A stretch of 64,000 bases of DNA from Ananas comosus (taxonomy: Eukaryota > Streptophyta > Magnoliopsida > Poales > Bromeliaceae): assembly GCF_001540865.1 (NCBI RefSeq), contig NC_033621.1, positions 4,375,721 to 4,439,720 of the forward strand, in the 5' to 3' direction. Made by a program: the position numbers and the translations under genes. Below are positions 1 to 29,989 of the stretch, piece by piece. The notes beneath the pieces are model-generated. The model made no database searches and had not been told where the DNA came from. It saw only the letters and a list, made by a program, of their open reading frames with translations. The stretch's first letter is position 1. Each line of letters opens with the position of its first letter.

Positions 1-1349
1 GCTGAAATCCGATCGGCGTCGGCCGTGCTTTTGGTAGGCGGGCGATGAACGGCAGTATTTGCCGTAAAAAATTTTGCCGGAGCAGGAACTGCTTGGGTAA
101 ATCCAAATTGACGTGCCACGAACTGTGGGGAGTAAACCTCGGTGCTTGGCAACAGCTTCGAGCGTGTTTTTAGGCCAACATGTAGATCCCGAGGGGCCAA
201 AAAAGAATACCAAACATCAAAATGTTCACTGGCACGAGAGGAAGCAATTTCACCTTGAAGGGACTCATATCTGGCCAAAAACCAAGGAGGGCCAGTGAGT
301 CTGTCAGCAAAAGGAGACCAAAAAATAAGAAGATGAGGACTGGAATCATAAAAAACAGAGAAATAAGTAAGAAAATCAAGAGGATGTCCCGATGTCAATG
401 GTGGAGGACAACCAAGAGCAAGCCCGTAGGAGTCAAAATGGGCAACTGAATCTATGTTTAGAGGTTCTTTACACAATTTTCGAAAATAAATTTGCAAAAA
501 CATCTGCAAAAACCAGAAGACGCCGCAGCCTGAGCTAATGGTTACACCATCCTCAGAGGGTGACGGCTTAACGGAATCAAAAATCTCTCTATAGACAAAA
601 GCAAGGAAATATGGCCCCAAGGCCAATTTATCGCCGTTAGCTAAACCAACGGCGATTGGAACAAAATCTCGATTAATTTTCTGCGAACGAGTACAGAAAA
701 GATTATGGCACAGCCAATATAAGAGGAACGCTGTGTGCTCTTTTCTGGTGACCGGAGTAGAAGGTTCACCAGCAAATTTCTTAAGAAATTTAGAGTAGGC
801 CAAATCATTGAGATCAAGGTGGGCCTCAAAATCAGACACGCCATCAGGATTGTAGGCCATGGAGAGAGTGACGCCATGGGGGCGTAAACCTACGATGGCG
901 GCAACATCGAAAAGAGTTGGAGTAAGAGGGCCTCCTCTGAAAAGAAAAATGTTGGAGGCAGGGGACCAAAAACAGAGAGCTGAGGCTAATAGAAGGTGAT
1001 CAGCCACGGGAGGTTTCTTAGATAATTGGATGGCTTCGAAAATTCCGATCTCTTTCCAAAAATCACCATAAGCAGATTCGATTCGAGCCAGCCAAGACAA
1101 ATACGCATCTGAAGTACTCGGCCAAGTCCTAAGACTTCTTCCTGTCGATGCCGAGGGGTACCAAGAATGCAGATGAATAGCATTAGCCAGTAACGGAAGA
1201 CCTTCACTAGAAAAAGGGAAGTCCTCAGGATTTGGATCCTGGGTAAAAGAAGGCCCCAAAATGAGCCGAGTAGGGTCCGAAGAAAGATATGGTTTGAGCA
1301 AAGTATAATCCAGCGAAGGACGAGTAGGCAATGGTGGAAGAAGCGCCAT
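1..1349 (-). CDS. Plant mobile domain (PMD) protein, partial, transposon-borne
   Basis: An uninterrupted frame of 449 codons starts at the ATG at 1349-1347 and runs off the left edge without a stop. It begins MALLPPLPTRPSLD. Around residues 125-160 it has a typical PMD block (LASALCFWSP, then GGPLTPTLFDVAAIVGLRPHG), the signature of the aminotransferase-like plant mobile domain family. That domain occurs mostly in Mutator-like and Ty3/Gypsy transposons and in some domesticated genes; its biochemical role is unresolved. The intact frame suggests a young or selected copy. It lies antisense to the adjacent LTR-like sequence (TATA box on + at about 1981), a layout known for extra antisense ORFs of some Tat-lineage Gypsy elements. 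The C-terminus is outside the window, so I cannot tell a retroelement ORF from an independent PMD gene. Confidence 0.7.
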   Translation of the reverse strand, partial: MALLPPLPTRPSLDYTLLKPYLSSDPTRLILGPSFTQDPNPEDFPFSSEGLPLLANAIHLHSWYPSASTGRSLRTWPSTSDAYLSWLARIESAYGDFWKEIGIFEAIQLSKKPPVADHLLLASALCFWSPASNIFLFRGGPLTPTLFDVAAIVGLRPHGVTLSMAYNPDGVSDFEAHLDLNDLAYSKFLKKFAGEPSTPVTRKEHTAFLLYWLCHNLFCTRSQKINRDFVPIAVGLANGDKLALGPYFLAFVYREIFDSVKPSPSEDGVTISSGCGVFWFLQMFLQIYFRKLCKEPLNIDSVAHFDSYGLALGCPPPLTSGHPLDFLTYFSVFYDSSPHLLIFWSPFADRLTGPPWFLARYESLQGEIASSRASEHFDVWYSFLAPRDLHVGLKTRSKLLPSTEVYSPQFVARQFGFTQAVPAPAKFFTANTAVHRPPTKSTADADRIS

Positions 1350-1449
1350 TGTTGGAAGCGAAAAATATACGAAGAAGAACGTAAAAGACAAAGAGGAGAA
1401 GAAGATGAAAAGACAAAAAGAAACTTAGGAAGAAAGAAAAGGCCACCCG

Positions 1450-2532
1450 TCACACCAGTTATGAGTTCCGAGGTCGGCTATAATGATGAATGGACGGCGG
1501 TAATTAAGATGACCTAATTAATGCCGCATATGAGACAAAATTGAGAATGTGATCAAGGCCGTGGAGAAGAGAATCAACGGCCAAGGTTAAAACCGTAAAA
1601 TAGTGTCACGAATCGCTGCAGATTTTGATTCGACTGAGAAACACGCCTCGGATCAAGCTTGCTTTCGGCAATAGGAAATCGAAGATGGCGCCTGCTACCG
1701 AAGAGTCGCTTCGAAAGCTGCCGAGAGGGCAATTGTTGGACCAATCCGGCGCGGACAGTTGGCACACCGAGTTCATATCCATGTTCAGGATTCGAAATGT
1801 TGGACCGGGAGCACGGAAGAAATGCGATAAGAGATATGAGCCGCAGTTGTTCAAAAACGTGGCAACCGCAAGCGGTTATGAGCGGTTCCAAACGGCGGTT
1901 CCAATCGGCCGAACGTGATTTTCCAAATCCGGAGAAGATGGCCGATCGTGCAATAACAACAAATGAACGCAAGGGCAAATCTATAAATAGGCCTGTAGTA
2001 CCCTGAAAACAGGTCTTCGCCCCTGCGCACAAAAGACCACATTTATTTTCCTGCATCTTTCTTTTCTGCATTTATCGCTTTTCCTAGGAGTAGTTCCTGT
2101 AACTTAGCCTCCTTGGAGTCTGTCTGCCCTCCGGGCATCACTTCATTGTAAACACCTCGGAGTCTGTCTGCCCTCCGGGCATCACTCCCTTGTACACCTC
2201 GGAGTTTGTCTGCCCTCCGGGCATCACTCTCTTTTTATTAATAGAAAGTCATTTCGGCTCTTCCTGCCGATCAGATCTCGTGTTGTTCTAGCCATTTGGC
2301 TCATCCCTCAGCCGAGATATAGGCTTCCCCTGTTTATTCGGCTCATCCTGCCGAAGCGGACGTACTGTGAAGATTTTCGAACCCGGCTGATTCGATCCTT
2401 CATCGGCCTAATCGCTTGATCCTCTGTGGGCGCAAACTTCGAGTGTCATCATCCGCAGCCGCTCATCATCCTGGCGCTCTTCCCGAGGAGGATATCTGAC
2501 CTGGTCAAGGGTCGGGACTTTAGGCAGCGCAA
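1450..2532 (+). mobile_element. LTR-like sequence beside the PMD ORF
   Basis: This is moderately GC-rich, non-coding sequence. A TATA-like TATAAATAG lies at about 1981-1989 on the + strand, followed by a transcript-leader-like stretch and a three-copy tandem repeat. A purine-rich tract lies on + at about 1369-1440. These are features of an LTR promoter in + orientation. The boundaries are inferred: the right edge is placed near the CA at about 2530, before a change in composition. No second LTR copy is visible in the window, so the assignment is tentative. Confidence 0.4.
2111..2236 (+). repeat. Three-copy tandem repeat, about 43-bp unit
   Basis: Three near-identical units start at about 2111, 2155 and 2197. 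Each contains GTCTGCCCTCCGGGCATCAC-like sequence (the third has GTTTG), and each unit contains the short inverted repeat GCCCTCCGGGC. They lie downstream of the TATA-like box, within the presumed transcribed part of the LTR. Confidence 0.85.
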
Positions 2533-3053
2533 CAGACGGGAATACAAATGATTTTGTCCTCGCGGGGATTGGGACGAGAGAGAAATCTCTCCATTCGCTG
2601 AGGCGTAGCGGGGACGAAATACCATCCCCTAATCCGCTGCAAAATTATGTTATATATTATTACGAGTTCGGCTGCTATACTATCAATAACACTAGGAACT
2701 TTGTACTATCAAATTTTTCGTCGTTAGATCTATTTTTTTAATTATTTTCATTCGTTAGATTATACTATTCAACCAACCACCTGCTCAACCCTAGAGAACT
2801 ATTATCATTTTAACCGCATATTTTTCATCCATGAACCGAAAACCAAATAGCACCAACGATTTGGTACGATTAATAGTATAGTAGAAAATAGATTTTTATA
2901 TATAGTAGAGGTTTAATAAATTGATCATAACCGTTCGTTTTTATTTGAAATATTTTTAACAAATTAATCATAACCATTCTTATGAAATATTATTTTATTT
3001 CTTTTTAAATTCCGTCTGTTATTATCGGAATTTCTATACGCTTTTATATTTTA
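2533..3053. other. Intergenic, AT-rich, with a second Helitron-like 5' segment
   Basis: There is no gene. A GC-rich patch at 2560-2640 resembles the end of a degraded element. The stretch 2905-3050 is a diverged copy of the 5' part of the Helitron at 3054-3470: both contain ATTCCGTCTGT, then TATACGCTTTTATAT. The Helitron therefore lies beside or inside a relative. Confidence 0.5.
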
Positions 3054-3470
3054 CTAGTTGAATGTACGTGCAAATGCACGTAACAATTAATTATTATAAT
3101 ATATTTCAAACCAATATAAATGTGTACATTATATAAATCCAAAATTTTATAATAAAAACTATATTTATAAATTAATATATTATATTTTATTAGAAAATAT
3201 TTACAATATCCTATGTGTTTTTTTTTTTATATACATCGAACATTTTTATATACTTTTTGATTTTTGATGATTACAGATTAATCATAACCGTTTATTTTTA
3301 TTTGAGATATTTTTAACATATTAATCATAACCATTCGTTTGTTTATTAGGTTCTTTATTAGGTTCTAACCGAGATTGCCACCCTAATAATTATGTGCAGG
3401 ATATTTTATTCCTTTTTAGATTCCGTCTGTCATTGTCGGAATTCCTATACGCTTTTATATATAGTATAGA
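3054..3470 (-). mobile_element. Non-autonomous Helitron (417 bp)
   Basis: Read on the minus strand, the element starts TCTATACTATATATAAAAGC at 3470 and ends CTAG at 3054. The 3' terminus is preceded by a perfect 7-bp stem hairpin, TACGTGC-AAAT-GCACGTA on + at 3065-3082, with 7 bases between hairpin and CTAG. The flanks are A on the 5' side and T on the 3' side. A 5' TC, a 3' hairpin plus CTRR, and insertion between A and T without target duplication are the defining Helitron marks. No Rep/helicase coding is present, so it is non-autonomous. Confidence 0.75.
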
Positions 3471-3754
3471 TATAGATATAGATTATTGATTGGATGGTTT
3501 AATCTGTTTGATTTAGATCTATTTTAAAAAACATTGTAAAATATATTTATTTATCTTCTTTATTTTATTATTTAATGAATATTATTATGTTAAATTTTAG
3601 ATATCTGAATCCCTATTCAGTTTTTTTTTTTGAATATCTGAACAATTTGGATATCTAGATAAGTTTTCACTTTTTAATATTTTTTAAATTTTTTTTACAA
3701 AAATAATATTTTACCTTTTTTTAACTCCATAACAAACTTTTCTTTTTAAATTCA

Positions 3755-4115
3755 GGGGTAAATTGCATGTTTAGTCCTCAAACTATGAAGCATGCGGCGC
3801 TTTGACCTCAAATTTTTAATTTTTCTTTATACTTCTAGCTCCAACATTCAGAATTGTTCTAACTATAACCTAATTAATTTAGTTAACTAAATATTGATTT
3901 ATCGCTAATGTAAAAATAATATAGCAGCGATATGATTAGTAATGCTGCAACAATATGAAAAATTAGCGATATGTTAATATTCGGTCAACTAAATTGAGTC
4001 ATAGGCTTAATTGTAATTATAATAATTTTAAGTCAAAAAATTATACTAAATTAAAATTTGAGGACCAAAGTGTTGGGCGCGCCATAGTTTGAGGACCAAA
4101 CGTGCAAATTACCCG
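3755..4115. mobile_element. Foldback MITE (GGTAAATTGCA type)
   Basis: The left end GGGGTAAATTGCATGTTTAG and the reverse complement of the right end (CGGGTAATTTGCACGTTTGG) match, and the pairing continues inward through TCCTCAAACTATG and about 80 more bases. The flanks are direct repeats AAATTCA (3748-3754 and 4116-4122). There is no coding sequence. The long terminal inverted repeats suggest a Mutator- or hAT-derived MITE; the superfamily is not fixed by a 7-bp duplication. Confidence 0.7.
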
Positions 4116-5200
4116 AAATTCAAAGCTCTACCTCTACAACACATTTTTGACCGGCCGAGCCGGTGCAAGTGGGTTGGTACCGGCAGTCCCCGGTCTTGAA
4201 AGTTGAAACCCGAGCCCGGATTTTCAAGAAAACCGGCTCCCCACCAACTTCTCTCTTGACCAAATTTCTTTTTATTTTTTAGTAAATAAATAAATAAATA
4301 AATAAAATATTTTTACAAAAAGAGTACGATGATCTGTACGGTTAAAATTAAATAATAAAGTACAATAGTTAATTAATTTTCTAAAACATAAATTTTTATA
4401 AAAAAAACCGCTACAAAACTTACGAAAATTTTCAGTTTTTCTGGTTCAACTATTCAAACATTTTAAAATTTTGATTTTTCTACCTAACAATTCGATTTAT
4501 CTGATTTGAGCCGGTACCTTATATACTTTGATTTTAAAATTTAAGTTAGTTAAAAACTTCAACAATGCATTTAATTTTATAGTCAAAATATCGATAACTA
4601 GGGCTTAGTTTGGTATTGGGACTTATCTGATGCTCGTAACCGACTCATCGCGATATGCGGAATGTAATAAACAAAATATTTTTTTATCATACCTTTTCAC
4701 CGCAAGTAATACAATTTTTTTGAAATTTCTCACAATCCCAAACAAACAAAGTCTAACTCAAATTAAATAAGTTGAAAAATTAAATAACAATCCAATCAAA
4801 GTGGGTCCATAGTTTATATAAATTTTGAGCGTTTTTATCATTTATATAATTTAGTGAGATATATTATTTAACAAGTAAAATTTTATGCTAATAATAAATA
4901 TATGATATAGAAATATAAATAAAAAATCATCCTATAAGTAAAATATCAAATTGACACCAAGTGAAACAGAGGGAATCTATCTCTCTTATCTTTATTTTTC
5001 ACCAAAAATATAGGTTCCACGATAGACCGAGATTTAAAATATTTATTTTTATATATAATATAGATATATTAGTATATTATTATATTATATATATCTGAAT
5101 ATAATATAGATATATACATAAATAAAAATATATAAAAATATATAAAATATTCAGTTATTGTTATTATTTTATTATAAGCAATCCATCACCACCTCTAATC
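4116..5200. other. Intergenic AT-rich sequence upstream of glutamine synthetase
   Basis: No gene was found. A GC-richer relic lies at 4140-4255. A small element at about 4605-4756 has inverted ends (GGGCTTAGTTTGGTATTGGG and, at the right, CCCAAACAAACAAAGTC). An AT dinucleotide-rich stretch lies at 5030-5150. The glutamine synthetase promoter should lie in the last few hundred bases, but no convincing TATA box stands out. Confidence 0.4.
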
Positions 5201-5286
5201 TCTCCTTTTAAAAGGCCATATTCTCCTCTCTATCATCATCTCATCATCACTCTCTCTTTATAGTTCTCTCTCTCTCTTAGATCTCA

Positions 5287-5290
<4 letters not shown>

Positions 5291-5318
<28 letters not shown>
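5291..5318 (+). repeat. CT microsatellite in the glutamine synthetase 5' leader
   Basis: A run of CT dinucleotides ends seven bases before the start codon. Pyrimidine tracts are common in plant 5' UTRs. A second CT run lies just inside intron 1 (about 5405-5440) and a third downstream of the gene at about 9389-9412. Confidence 0.8.
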
Positions 5319-5320
<2 letters not shown>

Positions 5321-5324
5321 CACC

Positions 5325-9137
<3,813 letters not shown>

Positions 9138-9375
9138 ATTGCAGGAGAGATTGGAAGTACTCATTTTACTATTTTTTCTGTGGATTTTTCGATGAATCCA
9201 TCTCAATGCGGACTATGTTGGCAAATCTATTGTCTTAGTTTAGTTGTCTTTAGATCGGGCATTGTTGTAGTAGTTTTCACGTGTCCTTGTCGTGAAATAT
9301 GAAAGAGTCGAAAGGCAGATACTTGCAGTTCATTCTCTCGCCTTTCATTCTACTTGTATTCTGAATAATGGCCGC

Positions 9376-9381
9376 AATAAA
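9376..9381 (+). terminator. Poly(A) signal of glutamine synthetase
   Basis: AATAAA lies about 240 bases after the stop codon, followed by a CT/T-rich stretch. This is the best candidate for a near-upstream element directing 3' end formation. Confidence 0.55.
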
Positions 9382-10005
9382 CATATCTTTCTCTCTCTCT
9401 CTCTCTCTCTCTTTAATTTTTATAGGTAGTGGACTAAATTTGTTTTGGGGTTTTGGTTAGATTCTTAGTTAATAAAAAACTAAATGTTTGGTTATCAACT
9501 AATCTTATATTATGATCATATCTTTCAGATAGGAGAAATGTTTCTGACATCATTACAGCAACAGGGAAACTGAGGTAAAATAGATCCAGTATACTGTGAA
9601 TAATAATATGTAATAATCTTTCAGATGACAATTTTTCAAGTAATTGCATAAATAAATGTTCAGTGACTATGAGATCATTATAGGATAAAGCAAGGAGTGT
9701 TACTCATCACTTTTTATAAACCAAGGCTGTGGTTTAGTGGGAGCTTGACAAAGTTTGGCACAAGATGCTTTATTCTCATTTTTGTTGTTATATTCCCTAA
9801 TTAAGGTTAGATAAGCATTACTCCTTTTACCCGAGCCCCAAATCGGAATTATAATGACAGTACAGTACTTATTCCCAACCTTACACAGAACCTCTGTTTT
9901 GGGTAATAGAAATAAGGGGCCGTTTGGTTCGAGGTCATGTGATATTTTCGTAATGTTGTATATTTTATATTTTGAATGGCAAATTTATTCCTAACTTACG
10001 AAGAC
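9382..10005. other. Downstream flank with a Harbinger-like left terminus
   Basis: No gene was found. At 9913-9935 the sequence TAA then GGGGCCGTTTGGTTCGAG is the typical left end of a PIF/Harbinger MITE with its TAA target. I did not find the matching right end. The foldback element at 10006-10582 is inserted into this element. Confidence 0.45.
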
Positions 10006-10582
10006 GGACTTTTTTTGAAAATAATCCTGTAAAATTTCATATTTACCAAACTAACCCTGCAAAATTTTTATTTGTGAAACTAACCCTCCTCTCGCCACAT
10101 GGGCGCCACGTCAGGGATTCCTCAAAAAGACGGTGAATCGTTTCACCGTCTTTGATATTTGTTGTGAAGGCGGTGAATGGTTCACCGTCTTCAAATTCTG
10201 AGCATCATGTAGAATTGTATAAAAATAGAGCCCTGTCGTCGTCGAGCTGTCAATAATATGGTGTCCTTGATAAGACGGTGAATCGTTCCCCGTCTTCTTG
10301 AGGGCACAGAAACGGCGAACTTGAGAAGGCGGAAAGGGGAAAGGACGGAAAGGAAAATTTTGCACTAAAGACGGTGAATGGTTCACCGTCTTCTAAAGGC
10401 GGTAAACTATTCACTGCTTTTACAACAAAAATTACAAAGACGGTGAACGATTCACCGTCTTTTTGAGGAACCCCTGACGTGGCGCCCACGTGGCGAAAGG
10501 AGGGTTAGTTTTACAAATAAAAATTTCATAGGATTAGTTTGGCAAATATAAAATTTCACAGGGTTATTTTCGAAAAAAGTCC
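10006..10582. mobile_element. Mutator-like foldback element, copy A, with palindrome array
   Basis: This 577-bp element is flanked by a perfect 9-bp direct repeat TACGAAGAC (9997-10005 and 10583-10591). Left end: GGACTTTTTTTGAAAATAA. The reverse complement of the right end is GGACTTTTTTCGAAAATAA. The inverted repeats extend about 190 bases with few mismatches. Six palindromes of about 26 bp of the type AAGACGGTGAA-N-TTCACCGTCTT lie at about 10128-10153, 10167-10192, 10272-10296, 10367-10392, 10395-10420 and 10437-10463. A 9-bp duplication and long terminal repeats are Mutator-superfamily traits; there is no transposase. Related copies lie at 34405 and 63539. Confidence 0.85.
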
Positions 10583-10633
10583 TACGAAGACATTTTGTCT
10601 GGAAGATTGTTAAGAAATCGTATATTCTTATTA

Positions 10634-11027
10634 GGGCATGTTTGATTTATCTATTTTAGACTGTGTAGTCGGAATGGAATTCGTCGATTTCGATAATTGT
10701 TGTTTGTTTTACATGAATTGAATGCCGATTATTCCTATTCCACTCAGGAATGGGAAAAGACTAAATCCATTTTTGGCCGATCTGACTTCGAACTCCGGAT
10801 TACCCATTCCAAAGTAAATTACCTAAAATTCTCTCACATAAACACCTCTCTCTCCTCTCCTTCATCTCTCTTAACCAAAACCCCTTCTCAAAATCGTGAA
10901 GTCTCGTTCCAATTTCTATTCCAATAATAAATCAAATATTTTTGGACGATTCATTATTTTATTTTTTATTTCAAAATAATTTAATTTTATTTTTCATTCT
11001 TATTCCAATCATGAACTCTACATGCCC
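10634..11027. mobile_element. Probable MITE with GGGCATG ends
   Basis: The left end GGGCATGTTTGATTTA and the reverse complement of the right end (GGGCATGTAGAGTTC) share the outer eight bases. Internal sequence repeats GGAATGGAATT/ATTCCAATC themes on both sides. No clear target duplication was found. Confidence 0.45.
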
Positions 11028-11594
11028 TTCGGTATCGCTTGGTTCGGGGATAAATAAAAAGTGGCTATTCTAGGGATAGGTATAAATTGAGATATAAGCG
11101 GGAATTATATCAATTTTGCGTTTGGATGAAAATTAGGTTATTCCTGGAAATAAATAAAATAGCGTTTGGTTAGATAGGATGGCCTGGAAGTAAAGAAAAT
11201 AGCGTTTGGTTAGATAAGATGGAATAAGAATTAAAGTGGATAATTATAAATAAAAAATAATAGTATTATCTCTTTCTTTATATTAGAATTAGAATTAGAA
11301 TTTTTATATTTTATATTTGTATTTTAGAATTTAAAATATAAACTTTTAAATTTTATAGTAATATTTGTTTGTTATTATGATTATTAAATTTGAGCTGAAT
11401 TATAATAATTTTTTTAATTAAAAGTACGGAGGATTATCAAAAAAGTGAACCAAAAGTAATGGCTGTTGGAAATGGTAGCTAAGATCTATGCCACTGACAC
11501 CTCTTCCAATAACTCTGCTGAGACATGAAAACCCAATAGACAAAGCTGCTTTATTGCCACTTTACCAAGTGGAAGAATAAGATAGGGCCTATAC

Positions 11595-11631
<37 letters not shown>

Positions 11632-11697
11632 TCTATGAATCCATTACTTTTGTGCAGTAAAGGACAAGCCTTTGCTTGTTTTTACTTGTCATTAGTG

Positions 11698-11739
<42 letters not shown>

Positions 11740-11880
11740 CACTTTGGCATAAAAGGACAGGGTCCAGATAAGCCATAGTTGATAGCTTATGGCAATGAAA
11801 TTTCCTGTGTTCTTAATTTACAAATATTCAGATAAATTTTATTAAGTGTATCAGAAAGCTTAAACCATAGTTGATAGCTT
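11028..11880. other. Intergenic with microsatellites and a spaced direct repeat
   Basis: No gene was found. It holds a GGTTCGGGG-type element relic at 11030-11260, an (AAT)n run at 11587-11630, a (GT)n run at about 11700-11738, and the first copy of a 20-bp repeat (CATAGTTGATAGCTTATGGC) at about 11773. The second copy, at about 11864, sits at the start of the LINE fragment. Confidence 0.5.
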
Positions 11881-11884
11881 ATGG

Positions 11885-12152
11885 CATTGGAGAATGCACA
11901 GACAAGGGACTTGGGTGATGACGTGACTATCGTTTGGAATAGATGGATAAATAAAAGGGACTCGCCATCTCCACTTTTGGGACCAACCGGTTTAATAGCT
12001 CGTTGGTGGATCATCTGGGAAGCTAGAAACGGTATGATCTTCAGATCGGTCAATCCAGACCCATTGCTGGGTATGCATAAGATTAAACTGTTGACGGATC
12101 AATGGAAATACTATCTGTCATTAAATTTGCACCACTGTAATCGCTAGGATTC

Positions 12153-12187
<35 letters not shown>

Positions 12188-12289
12188 AACTCTTTCGAGG
12201 CCCGTGTTGCCTCACCTCTGTAGCCTAGTTCACTTTTTCAATGAATGAAGCAGATAGCGTGCTACCTATTCCTCAAAAAAAAAAAAAAA
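11885..12289 (+). mobile_element. 5'-truncated LINE retrotransposon, 3' end
   Basis: An open frame of 88 codons (11881-12147) reads ...LIARWWIIWEARNGMIF..., the C-terminal block found after the reverse transcriptase in plant LINEs (the W-x-x-W-x-x-RN-x-x-F pattern). It is followed by a T-rich 3' UTR, then GCAGATAGCGTGCTACCTAT and a poly(A) tail at about 12274-12289. Endonuclease and reverse transcriptase are missing, so it is a dead 5'-truncated copy. Its last about 30 bases before the poly(A) closely match the 3' tails of the SINEs in this window. Confidence 0.7.
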
Positions 12290-13540
12290 ATAGTGTGATT
12301 CTTTATTTCTTGCCTAAGTTTGGGGGAGCACCAAATAAAAATAAATTTTTAGGAGCACCAAAATCCTAAGTGTTTCTTTTTATATTATTTTATTTACCCA
12401 ATAGTTAATAGTTAGTAAATAGCCCAACTTTTTGTAATTGATGTAATATGAAAGGTCATATTGGAAGATTTCAACAGTTAAACTACAATGTGATAACTAA
12501 AAGTATCACTGTTATACTTTTGAAGATACGAAAAGAAAATTCAAAGACACATTTAACTTTTTCTCCTCCACTGCTATGAAATTGGGTATTATCATATACA
12601 AAGCATAAATTGCGAACCCTAAAGGCACGCTCCCCGTATTTGGCTGTATTTGGCGGCGTGGGGCCCGCGTATATTGTAAGGGAAAAAGGTTTCCCCTTTT
12701 TTTTTTTATTTGGCCGGTATTACGTCCCATCCTGGTTGAGCCGGTCTTTGGAAAAAAAAAAAAAGGATTTTTTTCTTTCCTACTGTTTCCGTGTTGCGTC
12801 CCATTCTGGGTGGCAATTCTCTTCCGAGTCCGTTCTGGTATTATTATCGGAGAAAAACACGAGTTGCAATTACAATTTTATATTATTAGTAGAGAAATAT
12901 TGAAGCTTTTTTCAAATCTTTTGTACCTTTCAAAATATAAAAAATAGTTTTAGCGACTGTAGTACCAAACTAGGCATAAATTAACTGACTCGCCAGCAAC
13001 CATAGGTAAAGAGAGCAGCACAAAGGTTTCTAGAATGCTATATTTCTGTATTATTGATGTGTTCATACATACATGATGAATAATTTTAATTAATTTAAAC
13101 ATCTCTAGTGCTATATGAATTTGCTATCACGCTACGTCGGAGTACAAAGAAGTCCAACCCCACTAATCACCGTCCCCCGAAATCGAAAGGAGCATTCTTT
13201 TTTAGTTGTTTTCCTTTCGTGCGTGTGAGAGATTTTGACCTCTTTTTTTTTTTTTCCTCTTTCTGAGCAATTCACGAAACAAGTAGCACATCGTTCTAGA
13301 AAAGGGAGACTTTGCAAACGAATTAGCAAAAATAAAAAAGGAACTACAGCTCTACTTTTTCTAAAACCTACATTTTCCTCGAGAAAAAAAAAAAAAAAAG
13401 TTACCAATAAACAACTTCTAACAAAATCTCAACCTATTTCGGGTTTTTGTTCTTTTTTTTTATGGGCAATTGAGGGGAAAGTAGCTAAAGAACATGTGAA
13501 CAGTAATTATGACGAAGATCATAAAAAAGCATATAATAAA
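12290..13540. other. Intergenic between glutamine synthetase and phosphoglucomutase
   Basis: I see no gene or clear element. It contains several homopolymer A/T runs (12700-12770, 13239-13256, 13385-13400) and a GC-richer patch at 12625-12680. The phosphoglucomutase 3' UTR probably ends somewhere in 13540-13900. Confidence 0.4.
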
Positions 13541-13903
13541 TAATTTATAATCTCAAAACAAGCTTTCTGACCAGCCAAGCCTGAGTTTTGTTTCATAAAA
13601 AAAGTTTGGGTCACTTCCAGCCCCATTGACAACCCTAATGTTTGTTCAACAAAACTGGACTCTTTTACATCTGTCAATTACAACGACAGAAATCCAGATC
13701 ACCGGATCTCTTCCGGGATCAAAATTATTTCTCAGACTACTGAACTACACAGCATTCAAGAAGAGAAGAATCTGAGAAGGACACTGATAAATTACGGTAA
13801 CTATAACATGCCCTATAACCATTTCACAAAACAAAAATCCTTGGAGAGAAATCTCATCCAGAAACCTCAACTTATTGCGACGGCAGCTTCTCGCTTGAGA
13901 ATT

Positions 13904-29790
<15,887 letters not shown>

Positions 29791-29836
29791 TGTTGGAGCT
29801 TCCGAGAGATCCGAAGAGACAGAAAGAGAGAGATCT

Positions 29837-29888
<52 letters not shown>
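29837..29888. repeat. GA/CT microsatellite in the phosphoglucomutase 5' leader
   Basis: A (GA)n run on the + strand is (CT)n in the transcript, about 50-100 bases before the start codon. Confidence 0.85.
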
Positions 29889-29890
<2 letters not shown>

Positions 29891-29989
29891 GGAGGAGAAA
29901 CGTGGAAGAGAAAAGGAGAGAGGAGGGGAGGGTGATAGGAGGAGAGTGGCGAGGGAGTGGTGGTATTCCGATTCTTATATTCTGGGGTT

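Noticed and set aside
1574..2071. 165-codon frame on the minus strand and overlapping frames on + at 1.6-2.0 kb
   Set aside because: No domain is recognisable, frames overlap on both strands, and the region has LTR-like promoter signals.
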